A stretch of 23,373 nucleotides of DNA from the IMG/VR virus record IMGVR_UViG_3300006870_000094, positions 1 through 23,373 of that record. One strand, given 5' to 3'. Below the pieces are notes generated by a model. The model had not been told where the DNA came from, did not search any database, and worked only from the letters and a program-made list of their open reading frames with translations. The translations under genes and the position numbers were made by a program. Source of the DNA: a virus. Numbering within the stretch: position 1 is the first letter of the stretch; every line of letters starts with the position of its first letter. Below, piece after piece: positions 5,403 through 11,418 of this stretch.

Positions 5403-5881
5403 TGGGATTGGTTCAGCTTCCAGAGTTTCGTATGAGTCCAGACGAGCAGATCGTGCCTCTGCGATTTGAGCACTTAGCCAGAATGCGCATGACGGAAGAC
5501 AACAAAGAGTACATGGAGTATATTCCCAACTACATAGATTATATTTGGGATAATTCTGAGGATGGCTGGAGCTGGGCCGGTATAGGTCGCGGCAAGGTTG
5601 TCATCGCCTTTGGCATTCGGCACATCTGGCATGGATTGGCAGAGATGTGGCTTGTTCCTAGCAAGGATGTTGGAGGTCATGCGATATCACTTGTGCGCGG
5701 AGCAAGGGCTGTAACCGATACCGCTTTGCGAGATTATGGGTTAAGAAGGCTACAAATTTGCGTAAAAGTAGAAAATGATACCGCATTTAAGTTTGCCAAA
5801 GCACTACGTTTTGAGGTAGAAAGTGTTATGAGAAAGTTTGGCCCAGAGGGGGCTGACTATTACATGATGACGAGGTTTTAA
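5402..5881 (+). CDS. GNAT-fold acetyltransferase-like protein, T7 gp13-like
   Basis: A 159-residue protein from ATG 5402, which overlaps the terminase stop by one base. The frame is open further upstream, but that part lies inside terL in another frame. The order of elements fits the GNAT fold: an N-terminal helix pair, strands with KVVIAFGIRHIWHGLAEMWL, a helix starting SLVRGARAVTDTAL, then LRRLQICVKVENDTAFKFAK and LRFEVESVMRKFG. The usual acetyl-CoA loop (Q/RxxGxG/A) is not clear, being replaced by PSKDVGGHA, so activity is doubtful. T7 gp13 (DUF2833) is a GNAT-like virion protein of similar size and is the nearest analogue I can suggest, though here the gene sits between terminase and portal. 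Confidence 0.75.
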   Translation: MGLVQLPEFRMSPDEQIVPLRFEHLARMRMTEDNKEYMEYIPNYIDYIWDNSEDGWSWAGIGRGKVVIAFGIRHIWHGLAEMWLVPSKDVGGHAISLVRGARAVTDTALRDYGLRRLQICVKVENDTAFKFAKALRFEVESVMRKFGPEGADYYMMTRF

Positions 5882-5882
5882 C

Positions 5883-6131
5883 ATGGCGGGATTATTTGGC
5901 GGCGGTCGCAGGCCTTCAGCACCAGCTCCTACGCAAGCTCAGAAAGATGCGGAAGCAGCTCAGAAAAGAGCCGAAGAGCGAGCTGAGGCTCAAGAGTCTG
6001 CAGAAATGAAGGGCGCACAGGCTCGTCGGCGCTTGCGCCGTAGCGGGGGTTTAAGGCTTTTGTTCTCTCCTGCTCGTCGTGAAGGCCCAGGTGACTTGCC
6101 AAAAGGCACTAAGCTAGGCGGCGGTCAGTAA
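5883..6131 (+). CDS. Small phage protein with Ala/Glu-rich helix
   Basis: An 82-residue protein. A Gly/Pro-rich start (AGLFGGGRRPSAPAPTQ) leads into a charged helix (residues 18-48, Ala, Glu, Arg and Lys rich). The conserved-looking end carries RRRLRRSGGLRLLFSPARRE. Small proteins with this helix followed by RRsGGLRLLxS sit beside portal genes in many podoviruses; I infer association with the head but the role is unknown. Its stop shares one base with the next start (TAATG). Confidence 0.75.
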   Translation: MAGLFGGGRRPSAPAPTQAQKDAEAAQKRAEERAEAQESAEMKGAQARRRLRRSGGLRLLFSPARREGPGDLPKGTKLGGGQ

Positions 6132-6481
6132 TGAAAATGAGCGCTGGCGCAACGGCCAAGAATACTTTTAACCAAGTTAAGGCTGATATTGGCGGCAGAC
6201 CATTGACTGCTATTCCTAGAGGAAAGATTACCGGCAACAGCGGCCAATCCGAAGCGTCAAAAAAAGTTATGGCTGATCTGGAAAGTAAAAGCTCTAAGGA
6301 TCGCAGGGAGCGCAATAAGCGCAACAAAGGGTCATCCTCAGTAAATGAGGCTGCTGCCGCCAGGCTCGCAGCAAGAAAAGCTGCCGGTCAAAAGCGCAGG
6401 AAAAAGTTTGAAGAAGAAAAGGGCAAGAAGACCAAAAAGAAAAGGGCTTTATTGCTTAACATAGAAAAGGCAAAGAAATGA
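6131..6481 (+). CDS. Basic hypothetical protein
   Basis: A 116-residue, strongly basic protein, disordered-looking at the N-terminus. From about residue 75 it is a long Lys/Arg/Ala/Glu-rich helix (AAAARLAARKAAGQKRRKKF, then a run of Glu and Lys). No known domain is recognised. The start shares one base with the preceding stop and the end overlaps the next small gene (ATGA, 6478-6481). Possible DNA-condensing or packaged protein, from charge only. Confidence 0.65.
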   Translation: MKMSAGATAKNTFNQVKADIGGRPLTAIPRGKITGNSGQSEASKKVMADLESKSSKDRRERNKRNKGSSSVNEAAAARLAARKAAGQKRRKKFEEEKGKKTKKKRALLLNIEKAKK

Positions 6482-6606
6482 CACAGATAAAATCTGATTC
6501 CAGAGTTCATCATCGCGCCAAACCAGCTCAGGAAAAGCCTAAAGAGGTAAAGGTTGCCGCTAAGAAAGCTGTTCCTAAGCGCAAAGCTGCTAAACCTAAA
6601 GAGTAA
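6478..6606 (+). CDS. Very small H1-tail-like basic protein (42 residues)
   Basis: ATG at 6478 lies in an ATGA overlap with the preceding stop. The 42 residues contain 11 Lys and end in a Lys/Ala/Pro tract (KVAAKKAVPKRKAAKPKE) like the tails of histone H1 and bacterial histone-like proteins. The coupled start and the biased composition support a real gene. Its function is not known; binding to phage DNA is a reasonable guess. Confidence 0.6.
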   Translation: MTQIKSDSRVHHRAKPAQEKPKEVKVAAKKAVPKRKAAKPKE

Positions 6607-6615
6607 GCAGGGTTT

Positions 6616-6906
6616 ATGGTAGCGAAGATTTATCAGAATCCTGAAGGTGGTTTAAACCGCAGGGGTCGTGAGTACTTCAAGCGCACGGAAGGCTCTAATT
6701 TAAGGCCCCCTGTTAAGAAAACGCCTCCCAAGGATAGCAAGGATTTTGGTCGCAAGGTTGCATTTGCTGCTCGTTTTTCTGGAATGAAAGGCCCAATGAA
6801 AGATGAAAAGGGCAGGCCTACTAGAAAGGCTTTGGCTCTCAAAGTGTGGGGATTTAGCTCTGTTGAAGCAGCTCGTAACTTTGCCCAGCGGAATAAAAAA
6901 GGATAA
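6616..6906 (+). CDS. Small conserved phage protein (DUF6321-like)
   Basis: A 96-residue basic protein. It has the hallmarks of a small phage family I recall as DUF6321 (name from memory): EGGLNRRGREYFKRTEGSNL near the start, RKVAFAARFSGM in the middle, and GPMKDEKGRPTRKALALKVW near the end. No catalytic residues are evident and the role is unknown. It lies immediately upstream of the portal gene, where related phages also keep small conserved genes, with a 9-base gap before and a 4-base gap after. Confidence 0.75.
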   Translation: MVAKIYQNPEGGLNRRGREYFKRTEGSNLRPPVKKTPPKDSKDFGRKVAFAARFSGMKGPMKDEKGRPTRKALALKVWGFSSVEAARNFAQRNKKG

Positions 6907-6910
6907 TTAA

Positions 6911-8473
6911 ATGGCTCGGCTGAATGTAAGAGATATTATTGAACGTGAGGCCAAGGCTCAGGCTCGCAAGGATGAGTGGCGTTCTATCTATGAAGATTGC
7001 TATGAGTTCGCTCTTCCGCAGCGAAACCTATACTCAGGGTATTATGAGGGCGGTGTAGCTGGTAAAGGTAAGATGTCTAGGGTCTTTGACTCTACGGCCA
7101 TACACGCCACCCAGCGTTTTGCTAACCGCATACAGGCTGGCTTGTTTCCCCCGCAAAAGGAATGGTGTCGCCTTGAAGCTGGCTCTGGCATACCGGAACA
7201 GCAACAACCGCAGGCTCAGGCTGCGCTCGATGCTTATACGACCCGTATGTTTGAGATCATGCGTCAGACTAACTTTGATCTAGCTATGGGTGAGTTCCTG
7301 TTAGATCTTTGCGTAGGTACTGCCGTTATGATGGTGACGCCTGGTGATGAGGTAACACCTATCCGCTTTACGCCTATCCCTCAGTATCTTGTTGCTATCG
7401 AGGAGGGCACATTCGGAAACGTCGATAACGTCTATCGCAAGTTGCGCATGAAGGCTGAAACGATACCGCAAGAGTTTCCTGATGCTGAAATAACTACAGA
7501 ACTAGCCGAAGCGATAGCACAATCACCATCCAAAGAAATCGATCTGATGGATGCAGTGATCTATGACTATGAGAGAGCTATGTATTGTTATCACGTTATA
7601 TGGCCAGCCAAACGGCAAGAACTTGTGTATCGCACAATGAAGTCATCTCCGTTCATTGTTGCTCGCTATATGAAGGTGGCCGGTGAGATTTACGGCCGTG
7701 GCCCATTGGTTACAGCTATCTCTGATATAAAAACTCTTAACAAAACTGTTGAGTTGGTTCTCAAGAACGCTTCTTTGGCAATCGCTGGTGTATATACAGC
7801 GGCAGATGATGGCGTTCTCAATCCACAGAATATCAAGATACAGCCTGGTTCGGTCATCGGTGTCGCTCGTAACGGTGGTCCTCAGGGTGCGTCACTGGCT
7901 CCCCTCCCTAGAGCCGGTGACTTTAATGTCAGCCAGATCGTGATGAATGATCTGCGTATGAACGTGAAGAAGATCCTGATGGATGACACGTTGCCGCCTG
8001 ATAATATGTCTGCTCGATCAGCAACAGAGATTGCAGAAAGATCGCGTGAGCTTGCGACTAATCTGGGATCTGCCTTTGGCCGGTTAATAGATGAGACAAT
8101 GGTTCCGATTGTATCGCGCATTCTGTTTATCATGGATCAGCAAGGCTTTATCGATCTACCTCTGAAGGTAAATGGCGTTGAGGTTAAGGTCACACCGGTT
8201 GCGCCTCTAGCTCAGGCTCAGAAGTTACAAGAGGTAAACGACATTGTGCAGTTTATGCAGATCGCCAATGCTCTTGGCCCACAAGGTCAAGCGGCGCTGT
8301 CTATCCCTCGCATAACGCAATTCATCGCAAGTAAGATGAATATAAACCAAGAACTGCTTACCACACCAGAAGAGCAGCAAATGATGATGGAACAGATGCA
8401 GCAAGCAATGATGGCAGAACAAGGCCCACCGGCTGCAACTGATGGTGGAGCCACAATGGAGGCAATGCAATGA
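6911..8473 (+). CDS. Portal (head-tail connector) protein, T7 gp8-like
   Basis: A 520-residue protein with the signature of the podovirus head-tail connector family (T7 gp8 is 536 residues). It begins with a helical segment (residues 9-30), then FALPQRNLYSG and VFDSTAIHATQRFANRIQAG (58-77), followed by LFPPQKEW. Later come a GEIYGRGPL segment and NMSARSATEIAERSRELATN. The C-terminus is rich in Met and Gln. It forms the dodecameric ring through which DNA is packaged and ejected. The stop overlaps the next start (ATGA, 8470-8473). Confidence 0.95.
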   Translation: MARLNVRDIIEREAKAQARKDEWRSIYEDCYEFALPQRNLYSGYYEGGVAGKGKMSRVFDSTAIHATQRFANRIQAGLFPPQKEWCRLEAGSGIPEQQQPQAQAALDAYTTRMFEIMRQTNFDLAMGEFLLDLCVGTAVMMVTPGDEVTPIRFTPIPQYLVAIEEGTFGNVDNVYRKLRMKAETIPQEFPDAEITTELAEAIAQSPSKEIDLMDAVIYDYERAMYCYHVIWPAKRQELVYRTMKSSPFIVARYMKVAGEIYGRGPLVTAISDIKTLNKTVELVLKNASLAIAGVYTAADDGVLNPQNIKIQPGSVIGVARNGGPQGASLAPLPRAGDFNVSQIVMNDLRMNVKKILMDDTLPPDNMSARSATEIAERSRELATNLGSAFGRLIDETMVPIVSRILFIMDQQGFIDLPLKVNGVEVKVTPVAPLAQAQKLQEVNDIVQFMQIANALGPQGQAALSIPRITQFIASKMNINQELLTTPEEQQMMMEQMQQAMMAEQGPPAATDGGATMEAMQ

Positions 8474-8727
8474 GTTCACCCGAAGGCTGGGAAGGATTAA
8501 CCCAAGCCGTGAGTGAAGCGCCAAGAGCCGACGATATAGACATTCTATATGGTAAGGTTTTCAAGAGTTCTGAGGGGCAGAAGGTTTTAAGCCATTTGCG
8601 CAACATTACGATTGAGCAACCGACTTGGCACCCTGGAGAAGATGCGAGCTTTGGATATGCCAGGACAGGAATGGCAGAGCTTGTTCGTATGATTGAAAAA
8701 AGAATAGGAAGGTCAAACAATGGCTGA
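8470..8727 (+). CDS. Bbp19-like small virion-region protein
   Basis: An 85-residue protein. The stretch LYGKVFKSSEGQKVLSHLRN, then PTWHPGEDASFGYARTGMAE and VRMIEKRI, follows the pattern of the Bbp19-like phage domain (F..vF.s..G..VL..L... then GxxxLv..I). That family lies between portal and scaffold genes in many podoviruses; the function is unknown. It starts in an ATGA overlap with the portal gene and its last 8 bases overlap the scaffold gene. Confidence 0.8.
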   Translation: MSSPEGWEGLTQAVSEAPRADDIDILYGKVFKSSEGQKVLSHLRNITIEQPTWHPGEDASFGYARTGMAELVRMIEKRIGRSNNG

Positions 8728-9490
8728 AGAAGCGGCAGCAGTAGAAGCGGATGCAGATGCACCGATGATTAACGTGGCAGAACCGGAGGCACCTCAAGAG
8801 GATGCGCCTATTCCGGTTCACGAACAGCCACAGGAGGAGATGCAGTCATCTGATGATGACGATGGGCCACTAGAGCGCCCTGAGTATTACCCTGCAAAGT
8901 TTTGGGATGAGGATGGCCCTGATGTTGAGAAGCTGGCGAAAAGCTATGCAGAGCTGGAAAAAAAGTTTAAGTCGGGCAAGCATAAAGCACCGGAGCAGTA
9001 TGATATATCTTCACTTGCGGATCAAGGTTTGGACTCTGATGATCCGACTGTCGCCGTATATCAGGATTGGGCTAAGGAAAACGGGATTAGCCAGGATGCT
9101 TTCGAGGATCTTGCCGGTCGCGTCTTATCTATGGCAAAGGATGAGCAAGAGAGTGTTGAATACGATCAACGCGCTGAGATGGAGAAGCTAGGCTCTAACG
9201 CCTCTGAAAAGATCCAGATGACTGAGCGCATCCTAATGAAAGCGCCGCTCAATAACTCGGAACGTGAGGCGATAGCGTATTCTTTAAACAATGCTGATTC
9301 AATCAATGCGTTTTTAAAATACCATCAAGCGCTTACGAATGAGAATATTCCGATCAAACCGGTAGTGGAGCAGCAAGACTTCACCAGGGAAGATCTTGAG
9401 TCAGCAATCGCAGATCCTCGATGGAAAACAGATGCAGCCTGGCGCACGAAAATGGAGCGTCAATGGTTCCAATCTCAGCAAAGAGCGTAA
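8720..9490 (+). CDS. Scaffolding (capsid assembly) protein, T7 gp9-like
   Basis: A 256-residue protein directly upstream of the capsid gene. The first 50 residues are very acidic and Pro-rich. Residues 53-95 carry the recognisable segment RPEYYPAKFWDEDGPDVEKL, then AKSYAELEKKFKSGKHKAP. The rest is helical and charged, ending in a Trp-containing segment (WRTKMERQWFQSQQRA) of the sort that contacts the capsid protein in scaffolds. AGGAAGG at 8706-8712 is the ribosome-binding site. It directs assembly of the procapsid and is then lost (role known for T7 gp9, inferred here). Confidence 0.88.
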   Translation: MAEEAAAVEADADAPMINVAEPEAPQEDAPIPVHEQPQEEMQSSDDDDGPLERPEYYPAKFWDEDGPDVEKLAKSYAELEKKFKSGKHKAPEQYDISSLADQGLDSDDPTVAVYQDWAKENGISQDAFEDLAGRVLSMAKDEQESVEYDQRAEMEKLGSNASEKIQMTERILMKAPLNNSEREAIAYSLNNADSINAFLKYHQALTNENIPIKPVVEQQDFTREDLESAIADPRWKTDAAWRTKMERQWFQSQQRA

Positions 9491-9600
9491 ACTCTTGCAA
9501 TAACTATCGCTTGCGTGTATTTTGGCCGTAACGGCTAACCGCGCACCGGCCCGTTAGATGTAGTATTCTACTGGTTGGCGCGACCATAACGCGCAAGCGA
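9491..9600 (+). ncRNA. Structured leader RNA upstream of the capsid gene
   Basis: The gap between scaffold and capsid has strong folding potential. A 9-bp perfect stem pairs 9507-9515 (TCGCTTGCG) with 9592-9600. Inside it are a small GC hairpin (9525-9535, GCCG/CGGC) and a second arm pairing 9540-9547 with 9573-9582 (8 bp, two-base bulge). That arm holds a further hairpin (9560-9563 with 9568-9571). Together these give a three-way junction. It does not look like a tRNA, as there is no T-arm consensus or acceptor/anticodon layout. It could be a cis-acting leader, a processed RNA or a processing site. Confidence 0.55.
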
Positions 9601-9607
9601 CCGCCCG

Positions 9608-9652
9608 AACCTCGGATAACGGAAGCGTTTAATAGAAACGCAAAAGGAGGTT
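9608..9652 (+). promoter_or_regulatory. Hairpin able to cover the capsid Shine-Dalgarno
   Basis: A perfect 6-bp hairpin (9625-9630 GCGTTT with 9636-9641 AAACGC, 5-base loop) stands immediately before the Shine-Dalgarno AAAGGAGG (9643-9650). Outside it, AACCTC at 9608-9613 is exactly complementary to GAGGTT at 9647-9652, which includes the Shine-Dalgarno core. If both form, the ribosome-binding site is closed. If only the inner hairpin forms, it is free, and the hairpin may even aid loading. Control of capsid translation is an inference. Confidence 0.5.
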
Positions 9653-9659
9653 TTTGCAA

Positions 9660-10493
9660 ATGGCGATTAACGTCTCATCCGCGTTTGTTGATCTTTTCGA
9701 TTCTGAGGTCAAGCAAGCGTATCAAGCGGAATCTGTGCTTCGCGGCACAATGCGCACTCGTTCCGGTGTAGCCGGTAATACTGTTAAGTTCCCAACAATC
9801 GGTAAAGGCGTGGCAACTATCCGCGTACCGCAAACTGATGTTACCCCACTTAACGTAACATATGGTCAAGTAACTGCAACGATGGAAGATTACATCGCGG
9901 CAGAATACTCAGACATCTTCCAGCAATCTCACATCAACTTTGATGAGCGCTCTGAGCTGGTTCAAGTCGTATCTAAATCTATCGCTCGTCGCATGGATCA
10001 GATTATGATAGATGCTCTGAATGCGGCCACTGGCACATCAACCGTCGCAACGACTGTTGGCGGCGCTGGTACAAACATGAACATTGAAAAGCTCCGCGCT
10101 ACTGCGAAAGCATTGAATGAGAAGAACGTGCCTTCTGAGGGCCGTAATCTTCTTATGCATGCTTCACAGTTGGATGCTATGCTCGGTGAAACTGAAATCA
10201 CTAGCCAAGACTTTGCTGCTGTAAAGGCTTTGGTACAAGGTGAGGTCAATACATTCATGGGCTTCAATATCCTGACAATGGGTGATCGTGATGAGGGTGG
10301 TATTCCTAAGCCTTCTACTCGCACCTGTTTTGCCTGGCACAAAGATTCAATGGGTTACGCCGAGTCAATGGCGCAAAAAACCGAAGTCAACTATGTCCCA
10401 GAAAAGACATCGTTCTTGGTTAGCTCTATGTTCTCCGCTGGCTCCGTTGCTATCGACGGTGAAGGCATTGTCAAAATTTCTTGTACTGAATAA
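9660..10493 (+). CDS. Major capsid protein
   Basis: A 277-residue protein from ATG 9660, 9 bases after AAAGGAGG; an in-frame TTG at 9654 is less likely. It follows the scaffold gene and has the look of an HK97-fold capsid subunit: an N-arm, then NTVKFPTIGKGVATIRVPQ (E-loop/P-domain region), a helix SKSIARRMDQIMIDALNAAT (spine helix), the A-domain region with NLLMHASQLDAML, and a C-terminal GYAESMAQKTEVNYVPEKTS. It is shorter than T7 gp10A (344 residues), so extra surface domains are probably absent. Codon use is more even in strand composition than in its neighbours, as expected for a highly expressed gene. Assignment is by pattern and position. Confidence 0.9.
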   Translation: MAINVSSAFVDLFDSEVKQAYQAESVLRGTMRTRSGVAGNTVKFPTIGKGVATIRVPQTDVTPLNVTYGQVTATMEDYIAAEYSDIFQQSHINFDERSELVQVVSKSIARRMDQIMIDALNAATGTSTVATTVGGAGTNMNIEKLRATAKALNEKNVPSEGRNLLMHASQLDAMLGETEITSQDFAAVKALVQGEVNTFMGFNILTMGDRDEGGIPKPSTRTCFAWHKDSMGYAESMAQKTEVNYVPEKTSFLVSSMFSAGSVAIDGEGIVKISCTE

Positions 10494-10505
10494 GGAGAAT
10501 AAGAC

Positions 10506-10745
10506 ATGGCATTCGCAACAGCAAACTGGGCAACAGTTGCCGCCTCTAAGAGCGGCAATGCCCCTGCAATCTATAGCTATAAATCTTCTGGCGATAACAA
10601 AGCTGCTATCGCTGCATCTGGCTATTTTAACTCAGTGGAAGCTCTTATCACTACTGGTGATTGGATCTACACATATGGAAGCGATGGCGGTCAAACGCTT
10701 GTAGCAACCAACACATCAGGCGTTATCACAACGGCTGTAATCTAA
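10506..10745 (+). CDS. Small capsid-proximal protein
   Basis: A 79-residue protein rich in Ala, Ser, Thr and Gly with no Cys. The pattern is a start MAFATANWATVAASKSGN, then IYSYKSSGDNKAAIAASGYF, then TTGDWIYTYGSDGGQTL and a Thr-rich end. Proteins of this size and pattern follow capsid genes in many environmental podoviruses. A head-decoration or minor virion role is plausible but not shown. AAGGAG at 10493-10498 is its ribosome-binding site and a terminator hairpin follows directly, so it probably shares the capsid transcript. Confidence 0.75.
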   Translation: MAFATANWATVAASKSGNAPAIYSYKSSGDNKAAIAASGYFNSVEALITTGDWIYTYGSDGGQTLVATNTSGVITTAVI

Positions 10746-10750
10746 AGAAA

Positions 10751-10778
10751 GAGAGGGCTGGATCTAACCGGCCCTCTC
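10751..10778 (+). terminator. Terminator or attenuator hairpin after the capsid genes
   Basis: An 11-bp stem (10751-10761 with 10768-10778; one G-U pair, otherwise perfect, GAGAGGGC/GCCCTCTC core) with the 6-base loop ATCTAA. It starts 6 bases after the stop at 10745. The following bases (CACCCTTTA) lack a strong U-run, so termination would be partial. This is the same place as the T7 late terminator behind gene 10, where partial termination keeps capsid expression above that of the tail genes. Confidence 0.7.
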
Positions 10779-10799
10779 CACCCTTTACGGAGAACGATT

Positions 10800-11417
10800 A
10801 TGGCCGCTGGTGATACCTCACTTTCAATCTGCTCAGATGCTTTGATCCTGTTGGGCGCAGCGCCTATATCTTCGTTTACAGAGGGTAGTGACGCCGCTCA
10901 GGCTTGTGACAGACTTTACCCAGACTTGAGAGATACTATTCTATCAAATTATCTCTGGTCTTGGAGCGTTAAAAAAGAGCAGCTTGCAAGGCTCTCAACT
11001 GCTCCTATTGATGAATGGAAATATTCTTATCAGATGCCTGGAGATATGCTCTCTGGTGTTATTGCGTTGTTTCAAAGTTCAGGTGTCGGTCAGCTTCCAG
11101 TTAGGTATGGCTGGGAGGTCTATGGGGATCAGGTGTTTACGAATTTTGAAAAAGTTTTCATCGATTATCAGGGAACTGTAGATGAAAGCAAAATGCCAGC
11201 TTATTTTGTTGAGTTGCTAACGTATGCTCTTGCTTCTAAGCTTGCTTTTGTAATTACAGACCAGATATCAAAGGCTGAATACTTTAGGGGTGAGGCTTAT
11301 GGCTCTCCCGCTGATTCTGGCCGTGGGGGTCGAATGAGAGTTGCAATGAATATTGACGGGCGTGGAAAGCCGCCGCAAATCATTGAGGACTATTCGTTAA
11401 TAGATGTGAGATACTAA
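10800..11417 (+). CDS. Tail tubular protein A (adaptor), T7 gp11-like
   Basis: A 205-residue protein (T7 gp11 is 196). The start follows the family pattern: SLSICSDALILLGAAPISSF, then AQACDRLYPDLRDTILSNYLW and SWSVKKEQLARL. A beta-rich middle comes next (YSYQMPGDML, VYGDQVFTNFEKVFIDY), then the helical C-terminal segment with FVELLTYALASKLAF. It forms the ring between portal and nozzle in short-tailed phages. The GGAG at 10789-10792 serves as ribosome-binding site. Confidence 0.92.
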   Translation: MAAGDTSLSICSDALILLGAAPISSFTEGSDAAQACDRLYPDLRDTILSNYLWSWSVKKEQLARLSTAPIDEWKYSYQMPGDMLSGVIALFQSSGVGQLPVRYGWEVYGDQVFTNFEKVFIDYQGTVDESKMPAYFVELLTYALASKLAFVITDQISKAEYFRGEAYGSPADSGRGGRMRVAMNIDGRGKPPQIIEDYSLIDVRY

Positions 11418-11418
11418 A

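Noticed and set aside
9491-9660. tRNA-like gene in the capsid leader
   Set aside because: The stems do not give an acceptor, anticodon and T-arm of the right lengths, and no T-loop consensus is present.
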